DNA from: Brachycybe producta
Lineage: Eukaryota; Arthropoda; Diplopoda; Playtdesmida; Andrognathidae
Assembly: GCA_036925085.1 (NCBI GenBank)
Contig: JAUPFP010000001.1
Coordinates: 11,423,854-11,487,853 of the forward strand
Direction of reading: 5' to 3'
Length of the DNA stretch: 64,000 nt
Made by a program: the position numbers and the translations under genes. Shown one piece after another: positions 10,231 through 21,329 of the stretch. Under the pieces are notes generated by a model that was given only the letters and a program-made list of their open reading frames with translations, did not search any database and was not told the origin of the DNA. Position 1 is the first letter of the stretch; the number at the start of each line of letters is the position of its first letter.

Positions 10231-10393
10231 GGTCAAAAAAAGCAATGCCATTACATTTGTTTTGAAACAAAAAGTGAAGGCTAAATGGAAAGATGGAATG
10301 TGGTACCCTGCACTACTGATATCTGTGCAGAATGAAAAATCCATCACTGTCTTATATGAAGACAATGTAAAAAAATGCTGGAAACACAATTTG
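10231..10393 (+). CDS. Candidate internal exon of a Tudor-like protein
   Basis: An open stretch is bounded by an acceptor-like ...CAACTTGTAG (AG at 10229-10230) and a donor-like GTATGA at 10394. It encodes V-K-A-K-W-K-D-G-M-W-Y-P-A, continues to V-L-Y-E-D-N-V and ends K-H-N-L. The spacing of K-W-x-D-G-x-W-Y-P-A and the later L-Y-E-D-N recalls Tudor/chromo-like beta-barrel domains that bind methylated residues. It might be an exon of a cellular gene or a retained exon in a pseudogene. The reading phase at its end (0) would fit an acceptor at 10563 but not the stronger one at 10547. No other exon was confirmed. Confidence 0.35.
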
Positions 10394-10547
10394 GTATGAT
10401 ATCATTTCATTATTTCTTAACTGTAAAAAGCATGTTTAAGGTGTGTACATATGAGGTCTGTTCAAAAAGTAACCGAACTTTATTTTTTTAAACTTTATTA
10501 TTAATTTTATAGATTATTGGTCCTTGTCCCTTTCACACTTTTCCCAG

Positions 10548-10656
10548 CTTCGAAAAATTCGAGGAAAATGAAGAACAAGAACCTTTGGAGTTAGATGGGG
10601 AGGACTGGGAATCGGAAGCAGTAAATATGGCAGTAAAAATGGCCGAGGAGGCCTAA
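10548..10656 (+). CDS. Candidate terminal exon, acidic C-terminus
   Basis: After a pyrimidine-rich stretch ending TTTTCCCAG the frame reads an acidic tail (F-E-E-N-E-E-Q-E, L-D-G-E-D-W-E-S-E, then M-A-V-K-M-A-E-E-A) ending at TAA 10654-10656. It may be the last exon of the gene whose Tudor-like exon lies upstream, but the splice phase of the best acceptor does not match. Low complexity could also explain it. Confidence 0.25.
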
Positions 10657-10724
10657 AAAAATAGAAGAACAGTGGGGAGAGAAAATTCGCTGCAAGGACA
10701 AGCTGTGGATAGCTCTTCATAATG

Positions 10725-11435
10725 TAAAATTCTAATGTTTTTTTTATTTTTTTTTTAACTTTTTTGTGTTCATTTTTAGTTTTTTTTTTAATTTTTAAAC
10801 TTAACTATTTTTATTAGCAAAAAAGCAAAGTTTTTTAGTGGTTTTTGTGGTTTTTAAAAATTTAAGATTCAATAGTTTTTTAATTACTTTATAAATAGCA
10901 TGTTTTAAAGCAGCTAAATAAAGCAATTGATAAGATTTCTGTTATTTTACATTTTTTGTTTAATTTCTATTTTCCATATTGATGCCTTCTATAGCCTTTA
11001 TTTTCTATATTTTGTATGGCCTTGTTCTATTTTCTATATTTTGTATTGATGTCTTTCATAGCCTTGAATTGCTTCCTATTATTGGTGTTTTGTTTTTAAT
11101 ATCTGAGTATTCACTGGCCAATATTTTTCATCAGGATAGCTAGTTTAGTATAAAAAAATTAAAATTTCATCATAGAATTCACATATCAGCTTTTATTCTG
11201 AAATCTTCACACTGAAGACTGACTGACTATTGACACTTGATCTTACTTTCTGCAAAAATCAACACATCACAAATTCTTTTGCTGTGGGTGCTATTAAAAT
11301 CAACTCTTCACAAATTCTTTTGCTGTGGTTGCTGTTCATATCAACACTTCACAATTTTTTTTGCTGAGATTGCTGTTAAAATCAACAGTGTTTATCAAAA
11401 CTGATCATCAGTATCATCATAAACAACTTAACACA
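10725..11435. other. AT-rich intergenic DNA with two short tandem repeats
   Basis: TTTCTATATTTTGTAT is repeated around 10985-11045. A ~41-bp unit (ATCAACACTTCACAAATTC...TTGCTGTGG) is repeated three times at about 11257-11385. No gene is visible. At 11436 a short ATG-initiated stretch (MQDNQDII) runs into a donor-like GTGAGT at 11461; it could be a first coding exon but stands alone. Confidence 0.45.
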
Positions 11436-11667
11436 ATGCAGGATAATCAAGATATCATTGGTGAGTGTGGATTTCTATACTAAAAGCCATATAGACATTT
11501 TACAAATCCTTTCTACATTTCTGTTTTTATTTGATAGGGAATTTTCTTTAGTGCTAGTTATAACATACACATTTTCAAATTTCACAAAGTAGCCGACATC
11601 ATTTCTTAGAAAAAATTCTCGAAACATATTGATAGACTTGACGGTAGAAACCACAGCAACTCGCTGA

Positions 11668-12042
11668 AAAACAGAAAGGAAAGCTGCACCAAAATCCCAA
11701 ACTGCAAAACGTCAAGCGAATGCAACCGGCAATGCGGGCCCATCTTCAGCTGTAACTGAAGGCACAATCAAAGAATGGTTTGGTTGTCACCTCAGTAAAT
11801 CGGAGGAAAAGAACACTTTACCGGACTTCAAAGTTCACAAAACTATCCCCGTTGAGGACAATTAGAAACTACGTATACTCGAAAGTAATGAGAATTGGTT
11901 CATAGACATTCATAAATATAGCATAGAAAATAAAGTTACTAAAGGGGCTTGTACTCCAGTTCATATTTACCACCAATTAATCACCAAACTTAATCAAGTT
12001 CCTACTGTTTTGGGTAAATTGGGATTTGATTTTGAAAAATGA
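11668..12042 (+). pseudogene. Unrecognised coding-like fragment with one in-frame stop
   Basis: One frame stays open apart from a single TAG at about 11862. It reads K-A-A-P-K-S-Q-T-A-K-R-Q-A-N, then T-I-K-E-W-F-G, and after the stop L-E-S-N-E-N-W-F-I-D-I-H-K-Y and L-N-Q-V-P-T-V-L-G-K-L-G-F-D-F-E-K. The composition looks protein-like and differs from the AT-rich flanks. I do not recognise the family. It may be a piece of a transposon or of a host gene. Confidence 0.3.
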
Positions 12043-12586
12043 GCTGTTTCAAATTTATTGAAACTTGTGTTAACTGAATTTTGTTATTCATTATTTTTCA
12101 GGTCTTTGTTGAGCTTATAGCTCCTAGATAACAAACACAAACAGAACAATTTCTGTGAAAAAGGTGAAATCATACTGAATATTTGTCTTCATCTCATAAT
12201 CGTAATATGATAAATTCTATTAATCTATTTTTCAGTTCATTTTCCCAGTTATTTTTGATCATACTGAAAAATTTATTACTAATTATGTCCTTTTCCCCCC
12301 CAAGAGTTACCATGACCAGCACACAAACTGGCATTAGAAAGGTAAACTGTTTCACTTTCATTTCATGTAAAACCTTTACCTGCAGACTAATTACAGCTCT
12401 AACAGTGGCAGTGGGCTACTTTATTATGCACACAGCCCACTTGAAGTACAGGTTCCCTGTGATATTGATTTTGTATTTCAACCTTCATACAATAGAGCAA
12501 CTTGCTATGTAATTTCTTCAAGGATATCTTTTTATTGTGCACTTTTATATTTAATTTGTCTGCCTGCAACTATGGCAATGCTTTTA

Positions 12587-13666
12587 GAAGAAGCATCACA
12601 ATCCTTTTTTATCAATGCAACAAAGGTGAAGTTATCTGATGACTCCCTGATTGAGGATATCAAACTGATTAGAGATAGAGATGTGTTATACATATTGGAA
12701 GAAACAAATGAAAATCTTCCACATCGAGATAATCAAGACAGGCAATGTGCAGTTAGTATGTTAAACAACAATATAAACCGAAATTTAAGAGCAGAAATGG
12801 CACACATTTTCCAGCCATATGCAGGTAGAACAGGAAGTGCTGTAGCTAGGGTTAGCCAGGAACCCCCAAAAGGTCTTAACAGAATGAAGTACCGAACAAA
12901 AGAACAAATTCGGCAGTACAATATGCGTGTTAGGTGTGTTCAGAATTTCCCGGAAGGTGAAGAAAGACTGAGTCTCAGTAAATCCATGGTTTTAATTGCA
13001 AATTGTGTTATCAAGCAATATGTCTGAAGCAGAAATGAGATTGTTACTTTATAATTGGCTAAGTGATCTGCAGAGTAAAATTGTCCCATTTACTGAAAAT
13101 GATTTCCACTTTGTACGCTGTTATAGAACAATTATTACCCCAATTGTAGTGAAAGATGATTTTGTTTGGAATGTGAAGAACATTGCAACTGCTGCTGGCA
13201 AAGGGTCAATTTATCTTCAGATATTGTCAAATATAATAAAAAGCAATGATTGTGAACACCCGAGTTCTGATCAAAATGATGAAACAACTTCCCAAGAAAG
13301 TCAGTTCAATCTGTAATGGGCAAACAACTTCCCAAGAAAGTCCAGTTCAATCTGTAATGGAATCTTCAATGGAATTTTCAGATTACAGTGATAATGAATG
13401 TGACCTTGAAAGTGTTCAAATGCGAGCTGCAATTGCAGAAAGTTTACTAGATAGTTCAGGAGGCAGTGTGTCCAGTCAGTTGTCATTTGTGAAAACTGAT
13501 CTTCATGTTGTTCTACAATCACATTGGAGAACTATCACAACCTCCAATAGTAACAATGATTGTGAAATTATTAGTGTTCGCCGAAAGCAACTGTTTAATA
13601 CAGCACATGCTATTAATTCTCGTTCGACATTTTCTCCAAAGAAACCCACAAAAATTTGCTTTCTAG
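12587..13666 (+). pseudogene. G2E3-like / HECT-type E3 ubiquitin ligase fragment, truncated by gypsy insertion
   Basis: Coding sequence begins after an intron-like acceptor (GCAATGCTTTTAG). The first part gives a ubiquitin-fold-like segment (A-T-K-V-K-L-S-D-D-S-L-I-E-D-I-K then D-R-D-V-L-Y-I) found in invertebrate G2/M-phase-specific E3 ligase-like proteins. The frame shifts near 13010 and again near 13250. The last part (about 13565-13666) reads I-S-V-R-R-K-Q-L-F...F-S-P-K-K-P-T-K-I-C-F, resembling the start of the HECT domain before the G-G-P-R-R-E-F-F motif. Exactly there the sequence switches to gypsy gag. The catalytic HECT cysteine region is not found on the other side. It may be a host pseudogene or captured gene copy; the family call is by recollection of motifs. 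Confidence 0.4.
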
Positions 13667-14436
13667 AAGAAGCAATGCTCGAGGCCATGAAGCAAGGGCC
13701 TGCGGAATCACTCCAGGCGTTCTACTGGCGTTTTGTTGAGCTGGCGGAACGAGTTTCTCCTCGTGAGAATGAGTCTTGTCGACTCCTCCGATATAAGAAG
13801 AAACTGCAGCCGGAGATTCTCAGACCTCTCTGGGGATCGAAAGCTGAGACGGTCAGGGACTTTACCACCGAGGCAATGTTGGTCGAGGCCGACATGCTTA
13901 CGGCAGGAGCATTACCTGCCCGTACCTTGACGGTACCAGGGCCCCAGGCTGCGGCCAAGGTCTCTGGTGCTGTGGCAAAGCCCAAGAGCTCTGCTACATC
14001 TTTTTCTACCTCTTCGGGTGCGAAGGCAGCGGCACCGTCCAAATCAGACGGAGCTACTGCCAAGACCAGAGGGCAGAAGGGAAGAAAGATGAAGCGACGA
14101 AGCCAGGGTGGAAATAAGTCCACAGCAGCCCCGTCAGGGTCCGGCCAAACAGCTGGAGGTGGAGGTCCTACTCGTAGGCAACCAGGTCCATGCTTTCGGT
14201 GTAACCAGATGGGTCACCTTAAGAAAGACTGTCCGAAGGCAGTTGCCCAAGGACAGGTTGCTCGAGTACCACCGGGCAAAAGCCCAGTGGCGCGGTACCT
14301 GCCGGGTTTAGCACCCGTAGCACTGCAGGGCCGAGAGTATCTGTCCACAGTAATTGATGGACAGATGTTCTATCTGCCTGACGCCAGAAACGAAGGCCCG
14401 CCCTCGTTAAACCGGTGCCGGTCACTGCAGAACTGA
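13667..14436 (+). pseudogene. gag: Gypsy Gag, 5'-truncated, fused in frame to upstream non-gypsy ORF
   Basis: The gag part lies in an open frame running 13246-14436, so its first ~140 residues come from the G2E3-like remnant. The gag portion contains F-Y-W-R-F-V-E-L-A-E-R-V-S-P, a Pro/Ala/Ser/Lys-rich linker, and one zinc knuckle C-F-R-C-N-Q-M-G-H-L-K-K-D-C (CCHC) at 14191-14232. Through the K-K-K-L-Q-P-E-I-L stretch the frame is intact, whereas the - strand copy has lost one base there. The capsid N-terminal region is missing. Confidence 0.85.
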
Positions 14437-14642
14437 GCTGCAGTCGACCGGTAATGCTTGAAAACTCAGGTGCCCGGCAAAGTAAAGAAGGAGCGTACCT
14501 TCCGGCAGTCTCCAGATATGTGGGTATCCTGCATGAAGCAGGGGTGCCTCTGGCTAGGTCTGCGGACACATAAATTACCCAGTGGGTATTTCAGGAGCCA
14601 AGCCCCACACTGGAAGCTGCGCTTGCCCGGCTGGAGAGCTGG

Positions 14643-15965
14643 GTGGCACCTTTCTTCCCTGATGAGAGGGAGGAAGGTCTGAACGGTACGGGCGTTACGA
14701 GGGCTTTGAGCGTTGGTGCGCCCAGGCCTGGTGAGTCTCCTGGAGGGGAGACTGGAAGCCAGGCCCCTGAGCATCCGGTACGACCGTCCCCTGTGGACGG
14801 GAGGACGGATGAGGCTCAGAGAAGTAATGTCGGGCAACAACGGTTGCCCATTCCTGAATTACAGAGCCGGGCATACTTGCGTGGGGCACCGCGTGTTCTG
14901 GTGTCGATGGATGGTTGGCTGGTTGAGTCGATCGTCGACACCGGTGCCGAAGTATCGGTCATGAGCATATCGGTGGCAAGGGAGATGGAGTTACCGGTGC
15001 AGGAGGTTAGCCTCCCCTCATTCCTGACGGGCATGAGCGGGTACTCCATCAAGATAGAAGGAGTCATGTACGTGGACATGTCAATCCACGGACGGTCCAT
15101 ACATACCCATCTCCTCATTGAGGGTGAAGGGGAAGCCGTACTAGGTGTTGACCTGGCTTCCCGGTTTGGGTTAATGTTGGACATCGTGAGCCGGAAAGTA
15201 TATTTCCGGGAAGACATCTGGAATGCACATCCAGATGCTCTTCATGATGCACTGGCTGTTCAGGCTTTGCAGGGTACTTCGGTACAACTTCCGAACTCGG
15301 TGTTGGAGGCGTTGGCGAAGCTTCACGATTCTGTGGAGAATCTGCTACTCTCTCCTTACGGGTTACCGGAAAGGATGCCTGCGGAGCCTGAAAAGGTGGA
15401 TGGGTGGGTTGACATTGAGTCACCCGCGCTCGCCGAGACCAGTTCTCCAATTAGGAGCGGGAAAGTTTGTTCCCTGCGACTGTTGGAGAACGTATGGTTA
15501 TCAGCTCATGAGCGGAAGGTGGTTTCCGTGAGCTTGATAGAGCATGCTGGCCCTGAACAGCTGCTTATCCTTGAGCCCCATCGTAAAGCCTTAGGTGGCC
15601 GTGGTCTGTTGGCAGTGGCAGGAATTGCCGAAGCCACAGAAGAAGGCTCTTACGACATTTGGCTAGAGAACGTCGCCGACGTACCCATTGCCCTGGAAAC
15701 AGGAGAGGGTGTGGCGACAGCTCAAGCTGTGGAGGCAGCCCTAGTGGTGGGACTGGACGATCCATCTAAGTTGAGAGGGGGAGACCACACTCATGGACAT
15801 GGTCGACCAGGGGGGCTTCCGCCTAAGTTGAGAGGTGCGACCAAGAAAGGTCGCCGAGTCCTCAATGCGGAAGTTAGACCCACTCTCGAAGAGTGCCTTA
15901 AAATCGGACCTAGTCTGAAGCCTGAGGAGGTGGCAGCTTCGGGAGTTCCTGCTGGAACGCCGTGA
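14643..15965 (+). pseudogene. pol: Gypsy Pol N-terminal part: aspartic protease and linker
   Basis: The 440-residue open frame includes the retropepsin motif V-D-T-G-A-E-V-S (D-T-G codons at 14937-14945), then I-E-G-E-G-E-A-V-L-G-V-D-L-A. It ends at a stop at 15963-15965, just before the reverse transcriptase region, in an altered frame. The protease would cut Gag-Pol in the element's particle. It corresponds to residues ~50-490 of the - strand Pol. Confidence 0.88.
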
Positions 15966-17112
15966 TCAATTTGCGTTCGATTATACTAAGCTGGGGGAAA
16001 CCCTGCTCGTCGAACACACCATTGATACCGGTGGGTTACCTCCAGTGCGGGAAGGATTGCGAAGAACCGCTCCGGCGGCTCATGCAATCGAGAGAGAAGA
16101 GGTAGCGAAGATGTTGGATGCAGGGGCAATCCAACCTTCGCATAGTCCCTACGCGAGCCCTATCTTGCTTGTTCGCAAGAAGGATGGTGGCTTTAGTTTT
16201 TGTGTGGACTATTGGCGACTGAATGCCCAGACTAAGGCGGATCAGTACCCATTACCTCGCATCGACGATGCCCTCGATTCACTTGCTGGAGCGAAGTATT
16301 TCGCAACCCTAGACCTGGCTAGTGGTTACTGGCAGGTCAGGATGGCGGAGCAAGACATTGAGAAGACAGCATTCATTTGCTCTCAAGGTCTGTTTGAGTT
16401 CCGAAAAATGCCTTTCGGACTCTGCAATGCTCCTGACACCATGCAAAGAGCGTTAGACCTCTTGTTGGCGGGACACAAGTGGTAGAGCTGCTTGGTGTAC
16501 CTAGACGATATTATCGTCTTTGGGAGCACCTTTGAGCAGTTTCTCGAACGCTTGAGTACGGTCCTGAGGCTGCTACGAGGGGCGGAGCTGAAACTCCAGC
16601 CGAAGAAATGTTTCTTCGGTTTTGACAAAGTCAAATATCTCGGTCACATTGTCAGTGCCGAGGGAGTTGCTCCAGACCCGGGACTCGTAAGAGCAGTCGA
16701 AGAGTTCAATGTCCCTACAACAGTGACCGCCGTCCGAAGTTTTCTTGGACTGGCCGGCTACTACCGTAGGTTCATTAAGGACTTCACCAAGATCGCAAGG
16801 CCACTGCATGATCTGACCAGGAAGGATGCGTCCTTTGACTGGTCGGAGCAGTGTGGTCTAGCGTTTGAGCGGTTAAAGGCATTTTTAACCGAAGCACCGG
16901 TGCTCACCATGTATGATCTACGTGGTGAGGTGTTAATTCACACCGATGCTAGTGGGTACGGTCCAGGTGTCGTAGTATACCAGAAGTTACCTGAGGACAA
17001 GGCTCCTCGGGTTCTGGCCTACGCTAGCCGTCTCATGAAGGGACCGGAAACACGGTATAGTTTCACCGAGCAGGAATGCTTCGCGATCATGTTTGCCGTG
17101 GGTAAATTCTGA
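15966..17112 (+). pseudogene. pol: Gypsy reverse transcriptase / RNase H, interrupted by stops
   Basis: Frame pieces 16045-16485 and 16492-17112 carry the reverse transcriptase: H-S-P-Y-A-S-P-I-L-L, F-A-T-L-D-L-A-S-G-Y-W-Q-V, then the catalytic Y-L-D-D motif just after 16492. A TAG at 16483-16485 replaces a Glu codon present in the - strand copy. RNase H begins with I-H-T-D-A-S-G-Y-G near 16938, and the frame ends at a TGA at 17110-17112. The enzyme would copy element RNA into DNA. Inactive here. Confidence 0.88.
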
Positions 17113-18195
17113 CCTTAAATCTTTAACCGGGACTTTGTGATCGTAACAGATCACCATGCGCTCTGTCATTTGCAGACAGCCAAAAACCTGCAAGGCAGGT
17201 TGGGGCGTTGGCAAATGCAGTTGCAGGAGTACCGGTATAAGATTCAGTTCAAGAAGGGGAAACTTCACGAGGATGCTGACTGTTTGAGTCGGTATCCGGT
17301 GAATGAAGTTGTTGATCCTTCTTTGCCTGAACACGTCGACGCCGACGTGGGTGAGGTCATTACCCGGATCCGGTCTGAGGTGGATTGGGTAATGGAGCAG
17401 GCCAACGACAGTTGGTGCTCCAAGGTGAAGCGTGAGCTCTCTACCGACCCCGACTCGAACTTAAGGTTCAAGTTCGTGGTGGCAGACAAGCTGTTGTATG
17501 CCATCAAATCCATTCAGGATCGTACAAGAACTGTGTTGGTTGTGCCGAGGTCGTGTCAAGCCTTCTGCTTGCGGAAGTTGCACGATAGCTCCGAAGCTGG
17601 TCACTTCGGAGTGTACAAGTACGTAACCGTTGGTAGCGGTTACGTACTCGTTTCTACTGGTTAGGTATGAAATGTGACACGGTGGAGCATGTTAAATCAT
17701 GCTTAGTGTGTCAGAGAGTACGACAGTTCACAAGAGCTCAAGGATTCTTGCAACCCATAGTTCCTGAGTCATGGACTTCGTTGGGCCTTTTCCGCATCCG
17801 TGGGTAGAGTCACCTATGTATTGATCATGGTGGATTACTTCACCCGGTACGGCATGGCAAAGGCAGTACGAAGGGCTACGGCTGCTTGTGTTGTCAAGTT
17901 CTTCAAGGATGAGATTTTGTCGGTGTATGGCACTCCGACTACTCTCATCTCGGATCGTGGATCCCAGTTCTGTAGCAAGATTTTGCGAAAGTTCCGGGAG
18001 CACTATAATATAGCGCAGCACTTCACGACGGCGTACCATCCGCAAGCTAATGGGCTTACGGAGCGTACGAACAAGACCGTGATGGAAACCATCAAGCGTT
18101 ACCTTGATCCCCTCAAGAACCAACGTGATTGGTGGGAGAAATTGCGGCCCGCCGTGTGGGCCTACAACACTGCGGTGCAGGAGAGCTCTTTGCAT
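17113..18195 (+). pseudogene. pol: Gypsy RNase H end and integrase, broken
   Basis: From 17137 the frame gives the end of RNase H (T-D-H-H-A-L then H-E-D-A-D-C-L-S-R-Y) and the integrase zinc domain (H-D-S-S-E-A-G-H-F-G). It breaks in a small tandem duplication near 17620-17650. The catalytic core resumes in 17800-18195: I-M-V-D-Y-F-T-R-Y, S-D-R-G-S-Q-F-C-S, A-Y-H-P-Q-A-N-G-L-T-E-R-T-N. A short deletion near 17765-17770 removes sequence around the first catalytic aspartate. Confidence 0.85.
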
Positions 18196-20240
18196 CCGGG
18201 TGATGCGGAGCTGTTGGAGTCGGATGCCGCTTGCTCACCGGATTCTTTGGGTCAGGCCATAGCTGACTTGGCCGACGGCGGACCTTTGGGTCTGCTATTG
18301 GTTGAGGATGCTGTGGTGACCCAGCCGGCCCCTCGGACCCCTCTGTATTATGGGTCTGTTTGGGGACGTTTGGGGACGGTTGACACCGCCTTCCACCTTG
18401 GGTTCTCCGAGGGCGACCATTAAGTTGGGAGCCATTGAGATCCCGGCGATTGGTGAGCCGGTGCGGGCCAGCACGCCCGTTGAAGAGGTGGCCACCGGTT
18501 TAGCGGCTACCTCCTTGGCGAAGTGTGATCCTCCGGCGGACCAAGGCCGGCTAGAATTGGCTAGCCTAGCTGAGGGAAGCAGGGATGCCTCCTTGGGAGG
18601 AACCCTGGTCATAGACACGGAGGCGGGGATAGACACCATGGAAGATGATGTGGTGCCCTTCTCCAGGCGGTGGAGAGGCCAACGGATCCTCTCTTCAGAA
18701 GACTCTTCGGAGTCTGAAGGGAGAGGATCAGGCTCCCTGGGTAAACGGTCTGTGACCGGATCCCAGGAGGGTACTCCAGCCCGGAAGGGCAGTCCAATTC
18801 CGGTCGACCCTGTTGGGGAGATGGAAGCGGCCTGTCTGGAAAGGCAGGACGAAGCCGCAAAGTACCAGACGGCGTCAGGTGGTTTCCTGGCATCCGAAGG
18901 GAAACGCTACTTCGTTGGGGAGTACCCTACCCAGCAGTTCCGTAAGGACGGTTCAAAAACCAAAAAAAAGTCCGGAGCTGCTAGGTACACTGCCAGGATG
19001 AAAAACCTGGCGAAGAGGGAGGCACAGTTAGAGAGGACGAAAGCTGCCTTGGCGAAGTTTACGCCGGTGGTGGGTCTTCTCCCTGTGTCACCAGCTCATC
19101 CTGAGGGAGCTGCTGGTGCTGCCTGGCCTGTTGGTCAGCCTCCAGTTTCAGGACCAACCGAAGCGGAGACTGGCTGTTCAGGCTGGCAGCTGCAACTCCC
19201 AAGAGGGACCGAAGAGCGGAAAACAAGGCCAATCAGCCTTCTCCTCCCGCTCCGAGGAAGAGCACTCACGCCAGTGGTGGTGGTGGTCAGGGACAGAAAC
19301 GTCCCCGCCCCATCACCCCACCTTTGGCCAGTAATCCGGTGGAAAAGAAGGCTAAGACCTCTCGTGGAGGTCCGGCCAGCTTTCCCAAAGGAAAGTGGAG
19401 CCAGGCAGACCGCTTGCGGTACCACCAGGCACAAGCGGCCAGATGTGCTGCCCTTGTCCTGTGGGACAAGAAGGCTGCATGCTGACGAAAGTTTGAGCTC
19501 CAGGCCTCTCAGTTTCCGCCCCTGCGGGAAGCTGATGCCGGGGATCCGCTCAGTACAGGGAAACCTCCCGTCGGAGTTGGTGTCACTCCTATTCCGAGTG
19601 CCACCATGGCCGCTGCCCAACAGCGTATCGCCCAAAGGGGGGCGGTACAAGCTGCCAAGGCACCTCACCAAGGTGCGGTAGTTAAACCTGTTGGTGGCAA
19701 GGGTCAGCCGACCCTTGCCCCCGGAGAAGAGAAATCTTCCCCGGGATGGAAAGGGACGCTTCGTGGCGACACGAACGTCCTCGACCGTCGGTTCGGCTAC
19801 AGGAACTAGTTCAAAGACTAGTACGGCTTCGGCTGGAAAGTCTGCGACTAGTAAGTCCGGTCAATCGAAAAGGGCTAACCACCCCTTTAAGACTGACCGG
19901 CCCGGTAAGTCTGTGAGCTTCGGTGCGTCCAGCTCCCAGCCCGGCCAACCTTCTCATGAGAAGAAAAAGAAAAAGAAGAAAAAGGGCAAGAAGGCCTGTC
20001 ATGAGAAGAAGGGAGGTCCGAAAGCTTCCACCCGTGGGTCCCAGGGGACTGGGTGGGTCCCACCAGGGGGTGGTGGAAGTATCGGGACGGAGGAGGAGTC
20101 CCGACACGGTGCGACCGTGTCGGCCGGGAGCCAACCGCACCATATCTGTCAGAGTAAGACGGCACGGATGGATGATAGGTCAATGCGAGACGTTGTTCTC
20201 GGTATACCTTCATCCTCCCCGAAGGTGGTGGCGATAGCAG
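18196..20240 (+). pseudogene. Gypsy ORF3 (accessory region after integrase), degraded copy
   Basis: From about 18540 the sequence matches the region downstream of integrase in the - strand element: L-E-L-A-S-L-A-E, W-R-G-Q-R-I-L-S-S-E-D-S, a Lys-rich stretch with K-S-G-A-A-R-Y and a predicted helix E-R-E-A-Q-L-E-R. Later S-T-A-S-A-G-K-S, a run of lysines, and E-E-E-S-R-H-G-A-T-V-S-A-G appear. Open frames are 18350-19681 and 19691-20389, with a frameshift near 19190 relative to the other copy. Sequence 18200-18530 has no clear counterpart there. The C-terminal domain is cut off at about 20240. Confidence 0.7.
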
Positions 20241-20249
20241 TCACTGGAG

Positions 20250-20978
20250 AGGAAGACTACGACATCGAAATATGTAACTGGAAAGAAGGTGAAAAGAAAG
20301 CGGTTATAAACATCTGGAACCATATTCGGATAAAATGTAGCCACAAAATGGTTGCAGAGAATGTATGGTTAAATGGGTTACAAAAGTAAAGAGGGGAAAA
20401 GCGAATCAGCTGTAGAATTTCAAGTTAAGCAAACAGAAGAAACAAAAGGTAACAGTGAAATGTATAAGTGCGAAAATAGAGGAATGCCATGTAGTTGTGC
20501 TAAAAATGATACTTGTTCAGGAACATAACAGTATTGCACTAGCACTAGAAAATGCGCAAGTAAAAAGACAGAATGTCATTGCGAAATAGTTCGAGCAAAT
20601 ACAAGATTAATACATGTGAACAAAAATGTTACTGAATCAGAAGGATTTGAAATAATATGGTATAGAGAATGTTATTTCAAACATGGAAGGAAAAGAAAAT
20701 GTATTGGGCTAAATTTATTGGGAATGGACACGTTCAAAATTGAGGAAGGGGTAAACTTCATCAAATTTAATGATCCCGTCATAACAGTAAGTGCAGAAGG
20801 CACAGTTATAATTAGAAAAGACGGAGTAGAAAGAAGTTTACATGTGGAAAAAAAGAAACAGGTAGTAATAAATCCTAAATTTGGTATGGAATCCGGTACC
20901 CTTCATATAATCTTCATTTCCACAGAAGGTGATATGATAGAAGGGAAGTTCCATATTGAAGGTAAAGATATGTCATAG
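20250..20978 (+). pseudogene. Cysteine-rich, beta-strand-rich ectodomain-like fragment (possible retroelement envelope glycoprotein)
   Basis: AT-rich coding-like DNA follows the gypsy fragment. From about 20360 one frame reads a Cys-rich segment (Y-K-C-E...C-S-C-A...C-x-C) with an in-frame TAA near 20527. The open frame 20616-20978 then encodes 120 residues of alternating hydrophobic strands (F-K-I-E-E-G-V, I-T-V-S-A-E-G-T-V-I-I). Together with the transmembrane ORF that overlaps its end, it looks like the C-terminal ectodomain of a membrane glycoprotein, such as an env of an LTR element. The protein family was not identified and the envelope reading is inference from layout. Confidence 0.35.
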
Positions 20979-21321
20979 ATTAAAATGTGTTTTATGTTAT
21001 GAGTTTGTCTATAATATTCAATGTATGCCAACATATCTAACATATGCTATAATCATATTATTGATGTTAATGACTAGTATTGTTGTTTTATATATCAAAG
21101 CAATGTTGAAATCATTATGGAATTTATTATCTTGGTTGATTATGTGTTCATTGTTTATATTATATCGTATTGGTAAAAAGTGTTTAAAGGTATCTATGGT
21201 TATTGGTGTCGCTAGCGGTAGATCAGAAAAGATTAAAGTCAAAAAAGTTAAAGATAAGTATGATGAATTGGAAACAGGTACTTTATTGAGAAATAATACT
21301 GTGAGTCCAGTAACTGAGTAA
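20956..21321 (+). pseudogene. Transmembrane and cytoplasmic-tail-like ORF, possible env C-terminus
   Basis: This 121-residue frame overlaps the preceding ORF by 23 bases in another frame. It starts with a Cys-containing juxtamembrane part (C-H-R-L-K-C-V-L-C). Two hydrophobic stretches follow, Y-A-I-I-I-L-L-M-L-M-T-S-I-V-V-L and L-L-S-W-L-I-M-C-S-L-F-I-L-Y, then a basic tail with K-I-K-V-K-K-V-K. The arrangement fits a membrane anchor. An LTR-like repeat lies about 900 bp downstream, where the 3' LTR of an env-bearing element would be. Family unknown. Confidence 0.35.
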
Positions 21322-21329
21322 TCATTGTT

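Larger units (their letters stand above)
13667..20240 (+). mobile_element. Ty3/gypsy internal fragment, + strand copy, both ends missing
   Basis: Nearly the whole stretch aligns with the reverse complement of 33,000-40,300, the internal region of the full-length element. It starts mid-gag (from Q-G-P-A-E-S-L-Q-A-F-Y-W) and stops in ORF3 (S-M-R-D-V-V-L-G-I-P). No LTR, primer site or polypurine tract is attached. It carries point stops and frameshifts in pol and a replaced or rearranged segment after integrase (about 18185-18540). It belongs to the same family but is older and inactive. Flanks are a G2E3-like remnant on the left and AT-rich membrane-protein-like DNA on the right. Confidence 0.9.

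Noticed and set aside
10452-10480. Mariner terminal repeat (GAGGTCTGTTCAAAAAGTAA)
   Set aside because: The string is mariner-like, but no partner end or transposase is present, so an element is not supported.
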